DNA from: Blasia pusilla
Lineage: Eukaryota > Marchantiophyta > Marchantiopsida > Blasiales
NCBI GenBank assembly: GCA_050084515.1
Contig: CM114274.1
Coordinates: 42,284,001-42,348,000, forward strand
Reading direction: 5' to 3'
DNA length: 64,000 nucleotides
The translations under genes were made by a program, and so were the position numbers. Under the pieces are notes generated by a model. It did not search any database and was not told the origin of the DNA. It worked only from the letters and a program-made list of their open reading frames with translations. Below, piece after piece: positions 21,787 through 32,549 of the stretch (positions are counted from its first letter, which is position 1; every line of letters begins with the position of its first letter).

Positions 21787-24700
21787 TTAATCCCAGGACC
21801 GAGGACATTCCGGTGATTCATTCGGATGTAAGGGAGGCCAAGAATGCGGAGTCGGAGCACCAGAGGCGGTCGGGACGGGAGGATCATTCCAATGGATAGA
21901 CGGAAGCTTGATGGCGGAATCGATCTCGTCGGGGAGCCCTCTCTGGCGACCCATGAGCATAACCACGGCCAAAATGAGACGCCCCATGGGACTCCACCTT
22001 CCAGAGAAGCTATAGGGAACGTCCTCGCAAGCGGGCAGAGGCTGCTCCCCCTGCGCTAATCGTTTCGCACAGCTGTAGCCGACTGACATTCCAACACCGC
22101 CATAGGCACTGCACTTCAGTCATTCCTCGCGCAGGTTTGAACAGAACCGTCATCAGATTGGAGCTTTTAGTCGAGATCGATCGACAGTAATCGTGAGACT
22201 ATGACATAATTATTACCAGAGAGCGCAAGTACTACAAAAGCAAATGATGTTGGAGATGGAGCTGTTGATCGATCTGGGTCCTCTTTCGTAGTTAGTCTGA
22301 TATATCAATGGTGTAAATTGGACGGATGTCGGAAGGATCTTTAGCAGGACTGTCGAGCTGCAACAGAAGAAATGGGCATTTGGGAGACGGAGGTCGGGTC
22401 TATCCTTCTGTTGAGCATGCTGACTATAAGGGTGCGATAATTAGACGGTATCTTAGTTGGAGATCGATTGAGAATTTTCGTCAACTACAGAAATGATACA
22501 AGAGCTCTTGCTATCTAGCTAAGACGGAAACCAAAAAAATCGAAGAGGAGATGGAGGTTGGACCTATCAATCGATCAGTACCTGACGACTTCGAAGATGA
22601 TGTTGAAGATGGAGAAGTTCAAGGGATCTTCTCGGATTGGTTTTCCTTCGATGATGCAAATGGTAAAGAGGATGATGCACAAGTAGACTGAGTCATGGGC
22701 GAGAAGCTTCCTTGACTGAAACGTTAGGCTATTTCCTGATGATTCTCCCGCTTCCCATTGTTTCCGAAAGATAGCCATGTCCGTTTCCTCATACTGTGCA
22801 GAGTTCTGCCTCAACAAGAAGATTGGATACACTGCGACATACCTGGAAGCATGCACAACTTCATTCATGAACATCCACTAGATTAAGGTCCTAACTTACC
22901 GAGGCCTCCAAGCTGTAGGACGCGTATCTCTAAGCGTCGCAAACAAAACTAGGACGCGCTCGGAAACGCCAAACTCTTTCGGACTTCGCTGGAGGCTCCA
23001 TAATCCCTGGAAACTTATGCGGATCTAGGTGAATACCTTTATCCTGAGGATGAGCGAGAATTCGGCTATTTATCTAGATCCGCTCGTACCATGGGGAGAA
23101 AAAATTCAGACTTAATTCAGAGCGTATAGATATATCGGCCTGGTTGGTCAGCTATACACAATTCAGTTCAAGAAGGCATCCACACTGATCCAGAACTGAA
23201 CCAACCAGTAAGACTTGAAAAACATTAATTGAGTACAGAGCTCGCTGCGAGGAGACATAACTAGAAAAGCCTGGTCGATACGACGATTAGAAAAACTCTG
23301 TCGAGCGTGCTTTGGGTGGAGGAATTCAAAAGGGGCCGAGATATTCATACATCATGTAGACGTAGAGCACGAGCATGGTTGGAGAGAGATCACCGATGAC
23401 CACTACGGAGCCTCCAGAGTTCCGCACGCTCACGGTCTGATACACGCCGTCGACAATCTTGGACACAGGATCTACGCCCGCAAGCGCTTTGGAGTGCCAG
23501 TCCAATGCACAGAAGAAAACGAGCTGAAATACTGTGAATCCCACGAGCGTTAGCAACAGCCATACAGTCTGCCTTGCAGAAAACAAGTGCGTCTAGCACC
23601 TCCGGGGGTACACGAGCAAATACCTGTAGACAGATTTCTTATCGCTGGATGCATTCCAATGGAGAGCGGAAATGATCATGCGGATGAAAAGTGGGTACGG
23701 AAGATTGCCCATGAGAGAGGCGAGTGTGTATAGGAGCAGCAGCGACGGGCTAGATTGGAACGGGATCAGGTTGTCATCGTGGAGCGAGACGCCGGAGTTT
23801 GTGAACGCGGAGATGGAAGAGAAGAACGAGAAGAAGACGGTGTTGATATCGCGCTCCTTCAAAACAGCTTGTGCTCGTGGTGTCACGGCGACGTAGAGGT
23901 TAGTTACGGCGAAAGCTATCAGCTGCGTGAGGATCATGTATGCAGGCACCAGTCCGCAGAGATCCACGAGGCTCTGATGCTCGATTGCGTTTCTCACTCC
24001 CATGGTAGACTCGGCCATCTTCTCACCCTTCTCTACAATACCATCGATAGAAAGAGGGGTTCGGTCAGTCGTCGACTCAGGTCTTGAGGCTCCCAGGATC
24101 TCGAAAGTGTGGTGTATTCCATTCGCTTTGAGACCCTCACAATCATCAGATGCGGTCCCGAGTGAATGTCTACCTCCAGATCGAGCTGCAAAGTGAACCG
24201 CACCCGCTCCGGTAGGCCTCTCATCGTCGGTGATATCGTGTTCTGGCAAGTCCGAAACAATTTGATGCCGGATTCTGGATTCTTCTGGTTTCCTCTCCAT
24301 AGTCACATCCTCGAGGGTTGCAATCCTGTCAGTGATGGAGAACTCCGGGATTGGGAAGAGTTTCCTCTCGGTCTCTAACTCTTTGGTACTAGAGGTCAGA
24401 TGCTGTTGGTGGTAGCGGTGGAAGTAGTACATACGGACCCAGATAGGCAGAAGCGAAGTGAAGACTGGGCTTCCTAGAGTCATCAAGATGAGCAGCACCC
24501 AGTCATCGAAAAGAGTGAAGTCGGACATTCGGACACTCGAGATTCCTGTGGCGGTGGAAACGGAGACAGCGTTCATGATGGAATTGACGACGGAAATCTC
24601 TGGTACATTGGGATTTCCTCTGTGCGAGACCCACAAAATGATCGCGCCGACAGTAGACAAGATGAGAAAGTATGCGAGGTGGATGCGGTAGAATTTCAGG

Positions 24701-24963
24701 TGGCGTCTGATCCAATGTGGAATCCTCACATCCACCCTCTTCCAACAATTAATACAGCTGCACTGGAATGCACATCGCCATCCCGATTTTTCCTCTAGCT
24801 CGCTCGCAATTGGAGGATGTCGGATCGAGGAATGCGGCGCCCATATATTGGGATTTTTCGCCCGGCTCGCTGACCTGAATTTGGGGCTCCCGCAGTAGCT
24901 TCGCTCATTCTTCTGCTCCGTGTCACCACCCTCTGACAGGGGAAGATCGAGAGAAACTTCCAT
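21787..24963 (-). pseudogene. HKT: HKT-family Na+/K+ transporter, three exons, one in-frame TAG
   Basis: Plasma-membrane Na+ (or Na+/K+) transporter of the HKT/Trk family. Exon 1 is 24963-23351, exon 2 22842-22582, exon 3 22108-21787; introns are 508 and 473 bp, with GT/AG ends (GTATGA...TTCCAG and GTACTG...GTGCAG). The joins restore MMYVAVYPIF and VVSAYGGVGM, both matching HKT. The four pore loops are present: VSTATGISSVRM (about residue 142, Ser at the first filter position as in Na+-selective class I HKTs), AFTNSGV (about 391), VRNSGGS (about 517) and SAYGGVGM with GYSC then FSGRWSPMG in exon 3. The total is 731 codons before the stop, long for HKT (usually about 500-550), owing to an N-terminal extension and a polar loop of about 140 residues between pore domains 1 and 2. 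Codon 457 is TAG (23595-23593), with homology continuing in the same frame on both sides. I chose the ATG at 24963 (MEVSLDLPLSEG); an upstream TTG in frame is not a likely start. It may be a recent pseudogene, a readthrough gene or a consensus error. Confidence 0.93.
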
Positions 24964-26064
24964 CGTGTAAGCAAGGTTCGAAATCAATTAAGAAAGGGAC
25001 CATCCAAAGTACGATCCAAGTTACATACCCAGAGCTCTCTAATCTCCGATCAACAGCCCGAGAGTGTCAGTTTTATCAAGAAGCTAGAAATGTACAGATG
25101 GGAATATGAGACCCACTATTTCAGGTGCAAATCTTGATGTGTAGACTGTCAGAAGTAGTGACGAATCGCATTGGTGATCAAGAACTTCCATATATTTGAC
25201 GGATGCAGTTTATTAGAGCTCCAAATACACGGTCTCGTCTGTAGAAAGCTTCCGAGCCCCTTGGCCATAGTCTACAGATATCACCAGTATTTTCCCCGTT
25301 TTGATAGAACCTGAAATCCACCTATATACTTACTGGACCGTTTCCTGATGCTAGGTTTATGGATCTAAGATCACGGATTATAGACTGTTTGATAGGTCCA
25401 ATTAGAATCCAAGAATCTCAAGTACTAACAGGCCTGCAGTCCAAATGTAAGATTGACGTCAGTCTGTTATCTGGTTGTTGATATGCATGACTGCTTCGGA
25501 GCAACTGAAGGGAATTGGATTGCTAAATCTGAACAGAAAATGTCTTCATCGATCATTCATGAGGTACTTATGAATAACGAAATTAGAGTCGTCTTCTAAA
25601 CTATTACCTTGACGTGATCACTTACGTTAGAAAGGTTCTTCCTACGATCCCATCAACATTGCACTAGCTGGAAATCGATCGTATTCGAGTCAATGACCTT
25701 CTAAGCTTTAAGAATATCTCCATATCCTAGGCCAAATATGTCGTCTTTCTCCCACTCTATTCCCATCCGATTTTGATCCAGCAGTGCGTTGTACTTGTAG
25801 CTAGTTATATCATCACCCGAGTGGATCCTGGCTGGTGGCTGGTGTTCCGATTTTCCGTTGTCCCGATGATAAATTGAACTGAACCATTCATGAAGAGAAG
25901 ACCGGATCGTGAGCATGTACGTCTGGGGAATGGACGCATTACTGTAGACTCCTGGAACTTCGGAGTCAACAACCGACGCGACCGAGATTGGACAGATGGC
26001 GCAACGGATCGGCCCCGATTCGAAGGAGCTTCGGCAAGCGTGGACAAATAGGACAGTGAGCGTT
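24964..26064. other. Upstream region of HKT, promoter not resolved
   Basis: About 1.1 kb with no gene. I could not identify a clear TATA box for the minus-strand HKT. Short frames are present but not protein-like. Confidence 0.45.
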
Positions 26065-26262
26065 AACTTGGAAAAGTTTGAGCTCTGCCCTTACCTGTAC
26101 AACCCCCAAGAATATATGAACTTTTTGTTGCCAAACTTGAAACGGCCGTGCTCTGCCCATAGGTGTACAACCCCAATGAATATATAAACTTTTTGTGGCC
26201 AAACTTGAAACGGCAGTGCTCTGCCCATAGGTATTACCCCAAGAATGTATCAACTTTTTGTG
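26065..26262 (+). repeat. Tandem array, three copies of 68 bp
   Basis: Units begin at 26065, 26133 and 26201 with 'aacttg(g/a)aa', each followed by 'gctctgccc' and 'aactttttgt(t/g)g'. Copies 2 and 3 are closest. It lies about 1.1 kb upstream of the HKT start codon, at the boundary between more balanced sequence and a very AT-rich stretch. Confidence 0.85.
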
Positions 26263-27700
26263 GGGGATTTCTTTTAGCTAAAGTAAAGTAGCGAATATAA
26301 TTTCCACTTTATTAAGAGTAGAAAATGATAGAAACATAGGTGAAAAGAAAGTTAGATGCCAAAATCCAAAAGGAAAAAGTAATGGAAGATTAAACACTTA
26401 AAAAAAAATCATGAAATGAAAAAAAGAAAAAGGCAATTAGGTTCATAGATCCATTTTTTTAGTACCTAATTGCCATTTTATTTTATTTTTTCTTTCTATT
26501 TTTTTTATATAGTTTTTATAGAACTTTAGTACTTATAAACTACAAAAGATAACTCTTGAAGTTTGTAGAACATGGATATTCAGTGGTACTAGTCATGGAT
26601 GCTAATAGCATCATTTTTCACCATATGCACATGAGATAAATCATGGATAGTTTCGTATCATTAAAACTAGCCATGAGATACTCTAAATGAAATCCAATGC
26701 ATAATCTTGGAGTTCTCAAGAATTGAGGAAAATGAAAGAATGAGAATATTTCATAATGCGTCTTGAATATCAATATAAACAATCTTAATGATAACTATGA
26801 TTCTTCAAAGAAAATGCTTAAATTTTCATTCTTGAGAAAGTTCTTATAGTTTATAATCCCTTTTGAAGTTAAAATCAATTTCTAGAAAGAGGATAGAAAA
26901 GAAAAAATAGCCAACCTATGGAAGAAATGTAAAAGGGCAATCAAGATAGGGGAAAACAGAAATAGTTAAGAATCTTGAAAGCTAATTGAGAATAAATCTT
27001 TGGTAAAATTTTGAAAGGATATTATTTATTTTCTTAATTCTTCTATTGATGAGATAAAAATAGAAAATTAATACGCTTTTCAAAAAAACTTCAATAAAAA
27101 ATTTGATACAAAATCAATGGGAATCCAAGAACCTAAATCCGTTTAGTGGAAATGGTCAAATAAAGAGTAGATAGTGAGTATTTTTTTAAGAAAGGCATTA
27201 TAGAGACCATATCCCACAAAGCTGGACTTGAAGGAATAAGACAGAAAGTTGCTTTAAATAATAGGTAGAAGCATCCACTCCTTGAAAACAAAACTACTTA
27301 TATTATGGGTATTATAAGGGAAGAAAGAGGATTTGACCCAGAAAATTTTCTTTGGACAATGCTTTAAGTATATTTAAATGTGCAATGGTAAAGAGTGGGT
27401 TACTCTAGGTTATGCAATATGGTTAGAATGAACGGTGTATGTTTCACAAATTTAGAATGAGTGTAGGAACAAAATGAGATTTACAAGTTGTTCTCTTTAC
27501 TAATGGATATATCATAAATATAGAAATATGACATCTAAGATTAAATTAAACTTATTAGCCATTTCAACTTGGCACTTGGCTTATAGGATATAGGCCACTC
27601 TTATATTTATCAAGATCACTAACAATGCAAGTTAAAAAAAAATTAAATTGAATCTTTTGGGAGTGGCAATTGCTACATACTAAAAAAATTCAATAAAATC
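26263..27700. other. Very AT-rich intergenic DNA, no gene
   Basis: Long A and T runs (for example about 26400-26520), no frame over about 60 codons, no motif seen. Confidence 0.6.
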
Positions 27701-27889
27701 CTTGGTTGTTTTCACGTGCGAATGGCTTGACAACCACCAAGTATTTGATGAATATCAAGAGTGGAGCATATCTTATAAGCAAGGTTGCATGGAAACGGAC
27801 AAGTCCGAACATGCGCGCATCCAAGTCGCCCCCATGCCTGTCCTGAGCTTCCAACCCGGGTTGACGGATCTCGGACTCGTTGCATGGCC

Positions 27890-28135
27890 AACATGGCGGG
27901 CAAGGGGCAGGCTAGGCGTAGGCTCCATGCGGGCATGTGAGGGTTGGACACGGGCTAGAGCAGGCAGGTGCAGGCTTAGGACGGGTGGGGCATGGGCTTA
28001 GGACAGATGGGGTACGGGCTTAGAGCGGGTTGGGCGCAAGCTCTAGGCGGGCAGGTGTGGGAAACAACGGAAAACCTCGGGTTGGTCGCGGGTTGAGGTA
28101 CTCTAGGTAGGTAGGTGCGGGCTCAAAGCAGACAC
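27890..28135 (+). repeat. GC-rich degenerate short-period repeat
   Basis: Repeated 'gggctta(g)gacggg' and 'ggcgggcaggtg' words with a period near 20-25 bp. The composition is strikingly G-rich against AT-rich flanks. Similar vocabulary occurs at about 5270-5530 and 33000-33180. Confidence 0.6.
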
Positions 28136-28142
28136 GCACGGA

Positions 28143-29100
28143 TTTTCATGCGCCTACTCTCCTTGAATTTCAATCTTCGTGTTGCGGAAGCGTACTTTCA
28201 GTAGGACATGATCTCATTGCCAACCTACACCCAAACGCACTCGTGTTAGTCTAGCTTTGGGTCAAGCAGCCTTCCAAGCCACCAAGTCCTCAACTCGTCA
28301 TCTCATCAAGCTTAACCTTTCCTCATTCGTAGGTTCCGAACACGGGAAAGTCTTCCGAGACTTGGGATAGACTTTCTCATTAGTCCAAGCAACTCAAACG
28401 GCATTTGTGCGGCTAGCGATCCCAAGTATCCAACAAACCTTGCATGAGCCCCTAACTAAGACTCAACGATATGAGTCGCAAGATGGAATCCAATAGGGGT
28501 CTCCAAAATCCCTCTATTGAACTTGGTTTGGATTTTGAAGCCCGATACCAAACTCACGATCCGTTCCGTGCCCTAGGGTTGCCCTGCGGGGCCCAAAGTG
28601 GGATTCGAGTCCCAAACACTCTTGAAAACCTTCCCCCTTACTAATGCTTATGGGGAACTCCGGGGTCCCCCTACCTTTGGGAAAGACCATCCGAGCCCCT
28701 CTTTTTGGCCCTTAACCAGATTCCTCTTACAGGAAATATAGCCCCATATCTCAACCTCTACGCAAAAGTTTTCAAAGATCTAAGGTGCATTGGATCCGAC
28801 TTGACATAAGCTTTCCAATGCTATCTTATTTGTCCCAAACACCTCTTTGGACTCACAATTATGGTAAAAAAGATAGTCGGAAACTCCCAACCTCTATCCG
28901 CGTCTCAAGTGTGATTTTCACCCCTTGGCCGCCTCTCGTCCAAGACTTGACTTCTCTCAAGTCAGAGTACCTTGTTTGGTTCCGATTTCTTAGTGATGAC
29001 CACAACACAGAAAACACTCAAAACGCTTGCCTCGCTCACGTCTCGCCTCTTGTGTTTCGTTAACTCCTAAAGTGCAAACCATCATAACGTGAGTTTGCTA
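28143..29100 (-). repeat. Diverged solo LTR of the same chromovirus family
   Basis: From 'catgcgcctactctccttga' to 'gtgcaaaccatcataacgtg' it follows the two LTRs at 12.7-13.7 and 19.0-20.0 kb block by block (shared 'gttgcggaagcgt', 'ggggaactccgggg', 'aagctttccaa' and 'tcaagtc'). No gag-pol adjoins either side, so it is a solo LTR. It is clearly more diverged than the other two are from each other, hence an older insertion or another subfamily. Confidence 0.8.
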
Positions 29101-30049
29101 CACGCCTACACGAACACATCCGTCCATAGGACGAACGTGGATATGGCCATGTTCGTTGAAAACCAAGACGCCAACTTTTCCAAATTGATGAGAAAATGAG
29201 TGTATGCTCAAGTAAGAGTAACCATAGGAATTCAATAATGAATCCCTAAAGACTAAACATAAAAAAAGGCTGATCCATAGCCAATATATAACAAACCACA
29301 ATATTAGTGATGACCTATGCAATATATATAGACATCTTTTAAATAGATGCAAAACCACTTTTAATCTTTCATGTAAAAAATCATGGTTAGTAGCGTGCAT
29401 GCTTTGAAAGAAGAAGTGTCAATAATTATTTATGAATGTATCTTATAAATGACAATGTATTACCACTTTAAAGAGGATGAAGAGCTACTAAGAGTGCGTT
29501 ACTTATAATCACCTATAGGACAATATTTAATGATCACCAACTTATCCCCACATTAGCGTACACCTACATCGTGCCTTTCCTCATCAAATATTCCCTACCT
29601 ATTCAGATGGAAAGAGTATATAAGATCAATTTGGTTAATATGTTCATGAGGTATCATCAATTAAATATACATGTGTGGATAGAGATTCTGTAATCTAAGA
29701 AAAAATTCCTTAGAAGGGAGGAGATATACAAGGTGAGTGATAAGTATGTTTAAGATTGCAAGGATGGTAAAATAGTAGGGTTTGCTTGTGATAGTTGAAA
29801 CTATGCTTTTTGGTTGAAGGAGTACTCATAATAACAAATATGAAATTGTATTAGAATCCAATAGAATCATAAATCAACTACCATTAAAAAAATACATCCC
29901 AAATCTATCAGAAAAAAATACGGATACAAAATATGAGAAGAGATGCTACAAACATATTATGCATATTAAAAGTGCTAAAACTCAAAGTACAAAGAAAAAC
30001 ACCCAAAATTGGTGAACATCAAGGTTACTTGGATATTTCATATCACCGA
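29101..30049. other. Intergenic, no gene recognised
   Basis: AT-rich. Contains at 29121-29135 the word 'cgtccataggacgaa', also found at 34621-34635. Confidence 0.5.
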
Positions 30050-30470
30050 AGTATTTAATATGCTTAAAGGAGAACTTACACTTCTTTAGATGTAGCTTTA
30101 GCCCTTGTAACTATAATCCTCTTCTCCCTATCTTCCACTCTAAAACTCGTTTGCAAGATGTTGTTCATGCTTCTTGACCCTAGTGATGAAAAATATGATA
30201 TCGTCAATGTAACATGTAGCAAAATCCACACGAATCAAGATCCTATCCATGATCATTTGAAACTTAGCCAAAACATTCTTTAATCTAAATGATAAGAGTC
30301 GCTACTTGTACAAACAATTTTTTTTGTGAGGATCGATGCCAAAGAATGTCATCTTTTCCTTGTCCTCATAGGATAGCCCTTGTTGACTCTAAATTAAAAA
30401 ACATTTTATTCACGAGTAACTTCCTCCAAAACCTAAATGTATCTTCTATATTAGTAGGGGGAGCCTATGC
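30050..30470 (-). pseudogene. Ty3/gypsy reverse transcriptase relic
   Basis: Minus strand, in several frames: LSFRLKNVLAKFQMIMDRIL, then VDFATCYIDDIIFF, then KKHEQHLANEF, and after a frameshift GLKLHLKKCKFSFKHIKYFG. These are the RT blocks MPFGLKNAPATFQ, the YIDD catalytic motif, HxxHLxxVF and GLxLxxKKCxF in the normal Ty3/gypsy order. Stops and frameshifts break it. It has no visible LTRs and is not closely similar to the chromovirus RT at 16.4-17 kb. Confidence 0.85.
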
Positions 30471-31316
30471 ATACTTTGAAGTATTTAGCTGAATTGATTA
30501 TTGGTGATTATCAATCATGATAATTTGACCTATCTCTAAAACACATAATTGACTTTTAAATCAATTTCGAACAATCTTATTCAACTATCCCAAAAATTTA
30601 AATAAACTTCATGTTAGTTAAGTGATCTTCTGGTTGGGAGGGCCAAGAGACGTTTCAAAATTAAATGAATACTTAGACGTTTCAAAATTAAGCCGGCGGG
30701 TGAGCTCGCACAAGGCATGCATGGCAAGCTCAAGCCAATAGAATGTTCAATACGAGTTTTTTGGGAAGTTTTTGAGAAAATTATATAATATTTGGATTTT
30801 CGTTTTCATGAAGGTGAAAATACATGAGAAATAACTTCCATCTCAATACTAAAATTTCCCCCAAAAGTTGAAGAAGATTAAAAAAAAATACCAAATATTT
30901 GGTTCATGAAGAACCTTGGTTAGAGGAGCGCCAACGGAGTTGTTTGAAAATCGAAAGGGGCATTAGAAAATAGGGGTGTTAGGTAGGGGGAGTGAGGTCA
31001 TTGCTCAAGGGATATTGGTTAGAGGTTCTTTAAGTGGAGTGTTGGAGAGGTAGTGCATGTTGGGATGAGGGTATTGAAGAGTAGGATGGAGCATGAGAAA
31101 GGGAGCTTCAAAGGGGATCTAGAGGAAGGTCATCCTCTACCCAACATGGACCAGATCCATGGCACAAATTTGTTTGGTGTTGGGTGCTAATCTTGTAGCT
31201 CATAGGAAGAGGAGTGATGAAGAGTTGATCCTAGCATAAGCAGGGAGGATTGTGATATATGCCTGAACTGTGTTGGGGCATACAAAAATTAACATGGAGA
31301 TATTTGATTCCTATGG
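30471..31316. other. Intergenic, no gene recognised
   Basis: AT-rich with a small duplication 'gacgtttcaaaatta' at about 30650 and 30677. No protein-like frame. Confidence 0.5.
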
Positions 31317-32290
31317 TCATTGTCGTGTGCATACACAATACTACCCAACATATATCACTGACGTTGAATGCACATACAAACACATATGATCCCATGCTAA
31401 TTCATGGAATCCACAAAATGAGACAAATACCAAAATATGTCCAATAAATTATGTGAAATTTTCCATCACAAGTTCTCACAAATATGCAGAACTCTCTCTC
31501 TCTCTCTCTCTCATGTCAGACCAAACCTATTCTCTTAATGATAGGCTTGAGTTACACACATAAGGCAGGGAGGATAACATCTCCGTCATCTCACGCCAAG
31601 AGGTTCAACAAAGAGAGAATAAGTTCTTAAGCTATTTCCCTTGGAGGTATATTCCCTTTCCTCTCTCAAGCTCTCTCCATAGTAACCTATGCTCCCATAT
31701 CACCTCCTTGGCTCTTGACCTTATGTAGTGGATCAAGGGCCACTTTCCAAAGTGGAAAGTCAACTATACTCAATATGGAAACTCATCCAAAATAGTAATT
31801 TTCTCTTCATGGTTGTAACTCTCCAACTTACGGAACCACTCTAGAGTTGCTCTAAGGTAGAATGCCCTTCAAGGCCTCTCCTCTTCTTTTCTATACTTAG
31901 AGATAGATACAATGAAGAAAAATGAGCTCTACCTATTCTTATGCCACGTGTCCTACTCTCATAGCATGAGAGGATATCTTTTGGACTCTAATGTCCCAAC
32001 CTTATCTTCCTCAACCTCATCCTTATCTTCCTTTTCACCAACCTATGACCCCACTCTCATCTTTATCTCATGTATCTTTTTGGTCGATTCTTTCCCACTA
32101 ATGCGCTTCATCTCATAGATTTTAATTTAATTATGATTAACAAAGGATGGTTACAATGGCTCTAAATCAGTTGAAACTAAGGGAAAACTTTCTCTGTCAA
32201 GTTACCCATGGCCTCCACAGATTATCCTTCACCTCTTCATATTGTCATGCACTATCTCCAAAGGTGTGCTACTAGATCTTACCAATCTAT
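31317..32290 (+). repeat. Dispersed repeat, copy 2 (direct partner at 8.27-8.96 kb)
   Basis: Same block order as copy 1, plus an additional segment at roughly 31800-32160. A (CT)n microsatellite, 31491-31513, sits at the position where copy 1 has 'ctctctctta'. No conserved frame. Confidence 0.7.
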
Positions 32291-32523
32291 CTTAAAATAC
32301 GTGGTATCATTTTTTATGAAATTATAATTTAAAAAATTTTTCAAATTAGAATTTTGGTAAGCATCGAGCCTAATTTCAAACAATATTTCTATCAGGGTTA
32401 TGCAGTGGTGTGGGGACATTAGAGTGTAGATTCTCTTATAGTGGAAGATGGCTTGATGCCGATATTTACTATTAAGAGTTAAATTAGTAATATATGCAAA
32501 TTTTACTTAAACTCTATTATGTC

Positions 32524-32546
32524 GTATATATATATATATATATATG
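32524..32546. repeat. (TA)n microsatellite
   Basis: About eleven TA dinucleotides following 'tatgtcg'. Confidence 0.9.
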
Positions 32547-32549
32547 TGA

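Noticed and set aside
23755-24087. 110-codon plus-strand frame inside HKT
   Set aside because: Antisense shadow of HKT exon 1; the minus strand carries the conserved pore-loop sequence.
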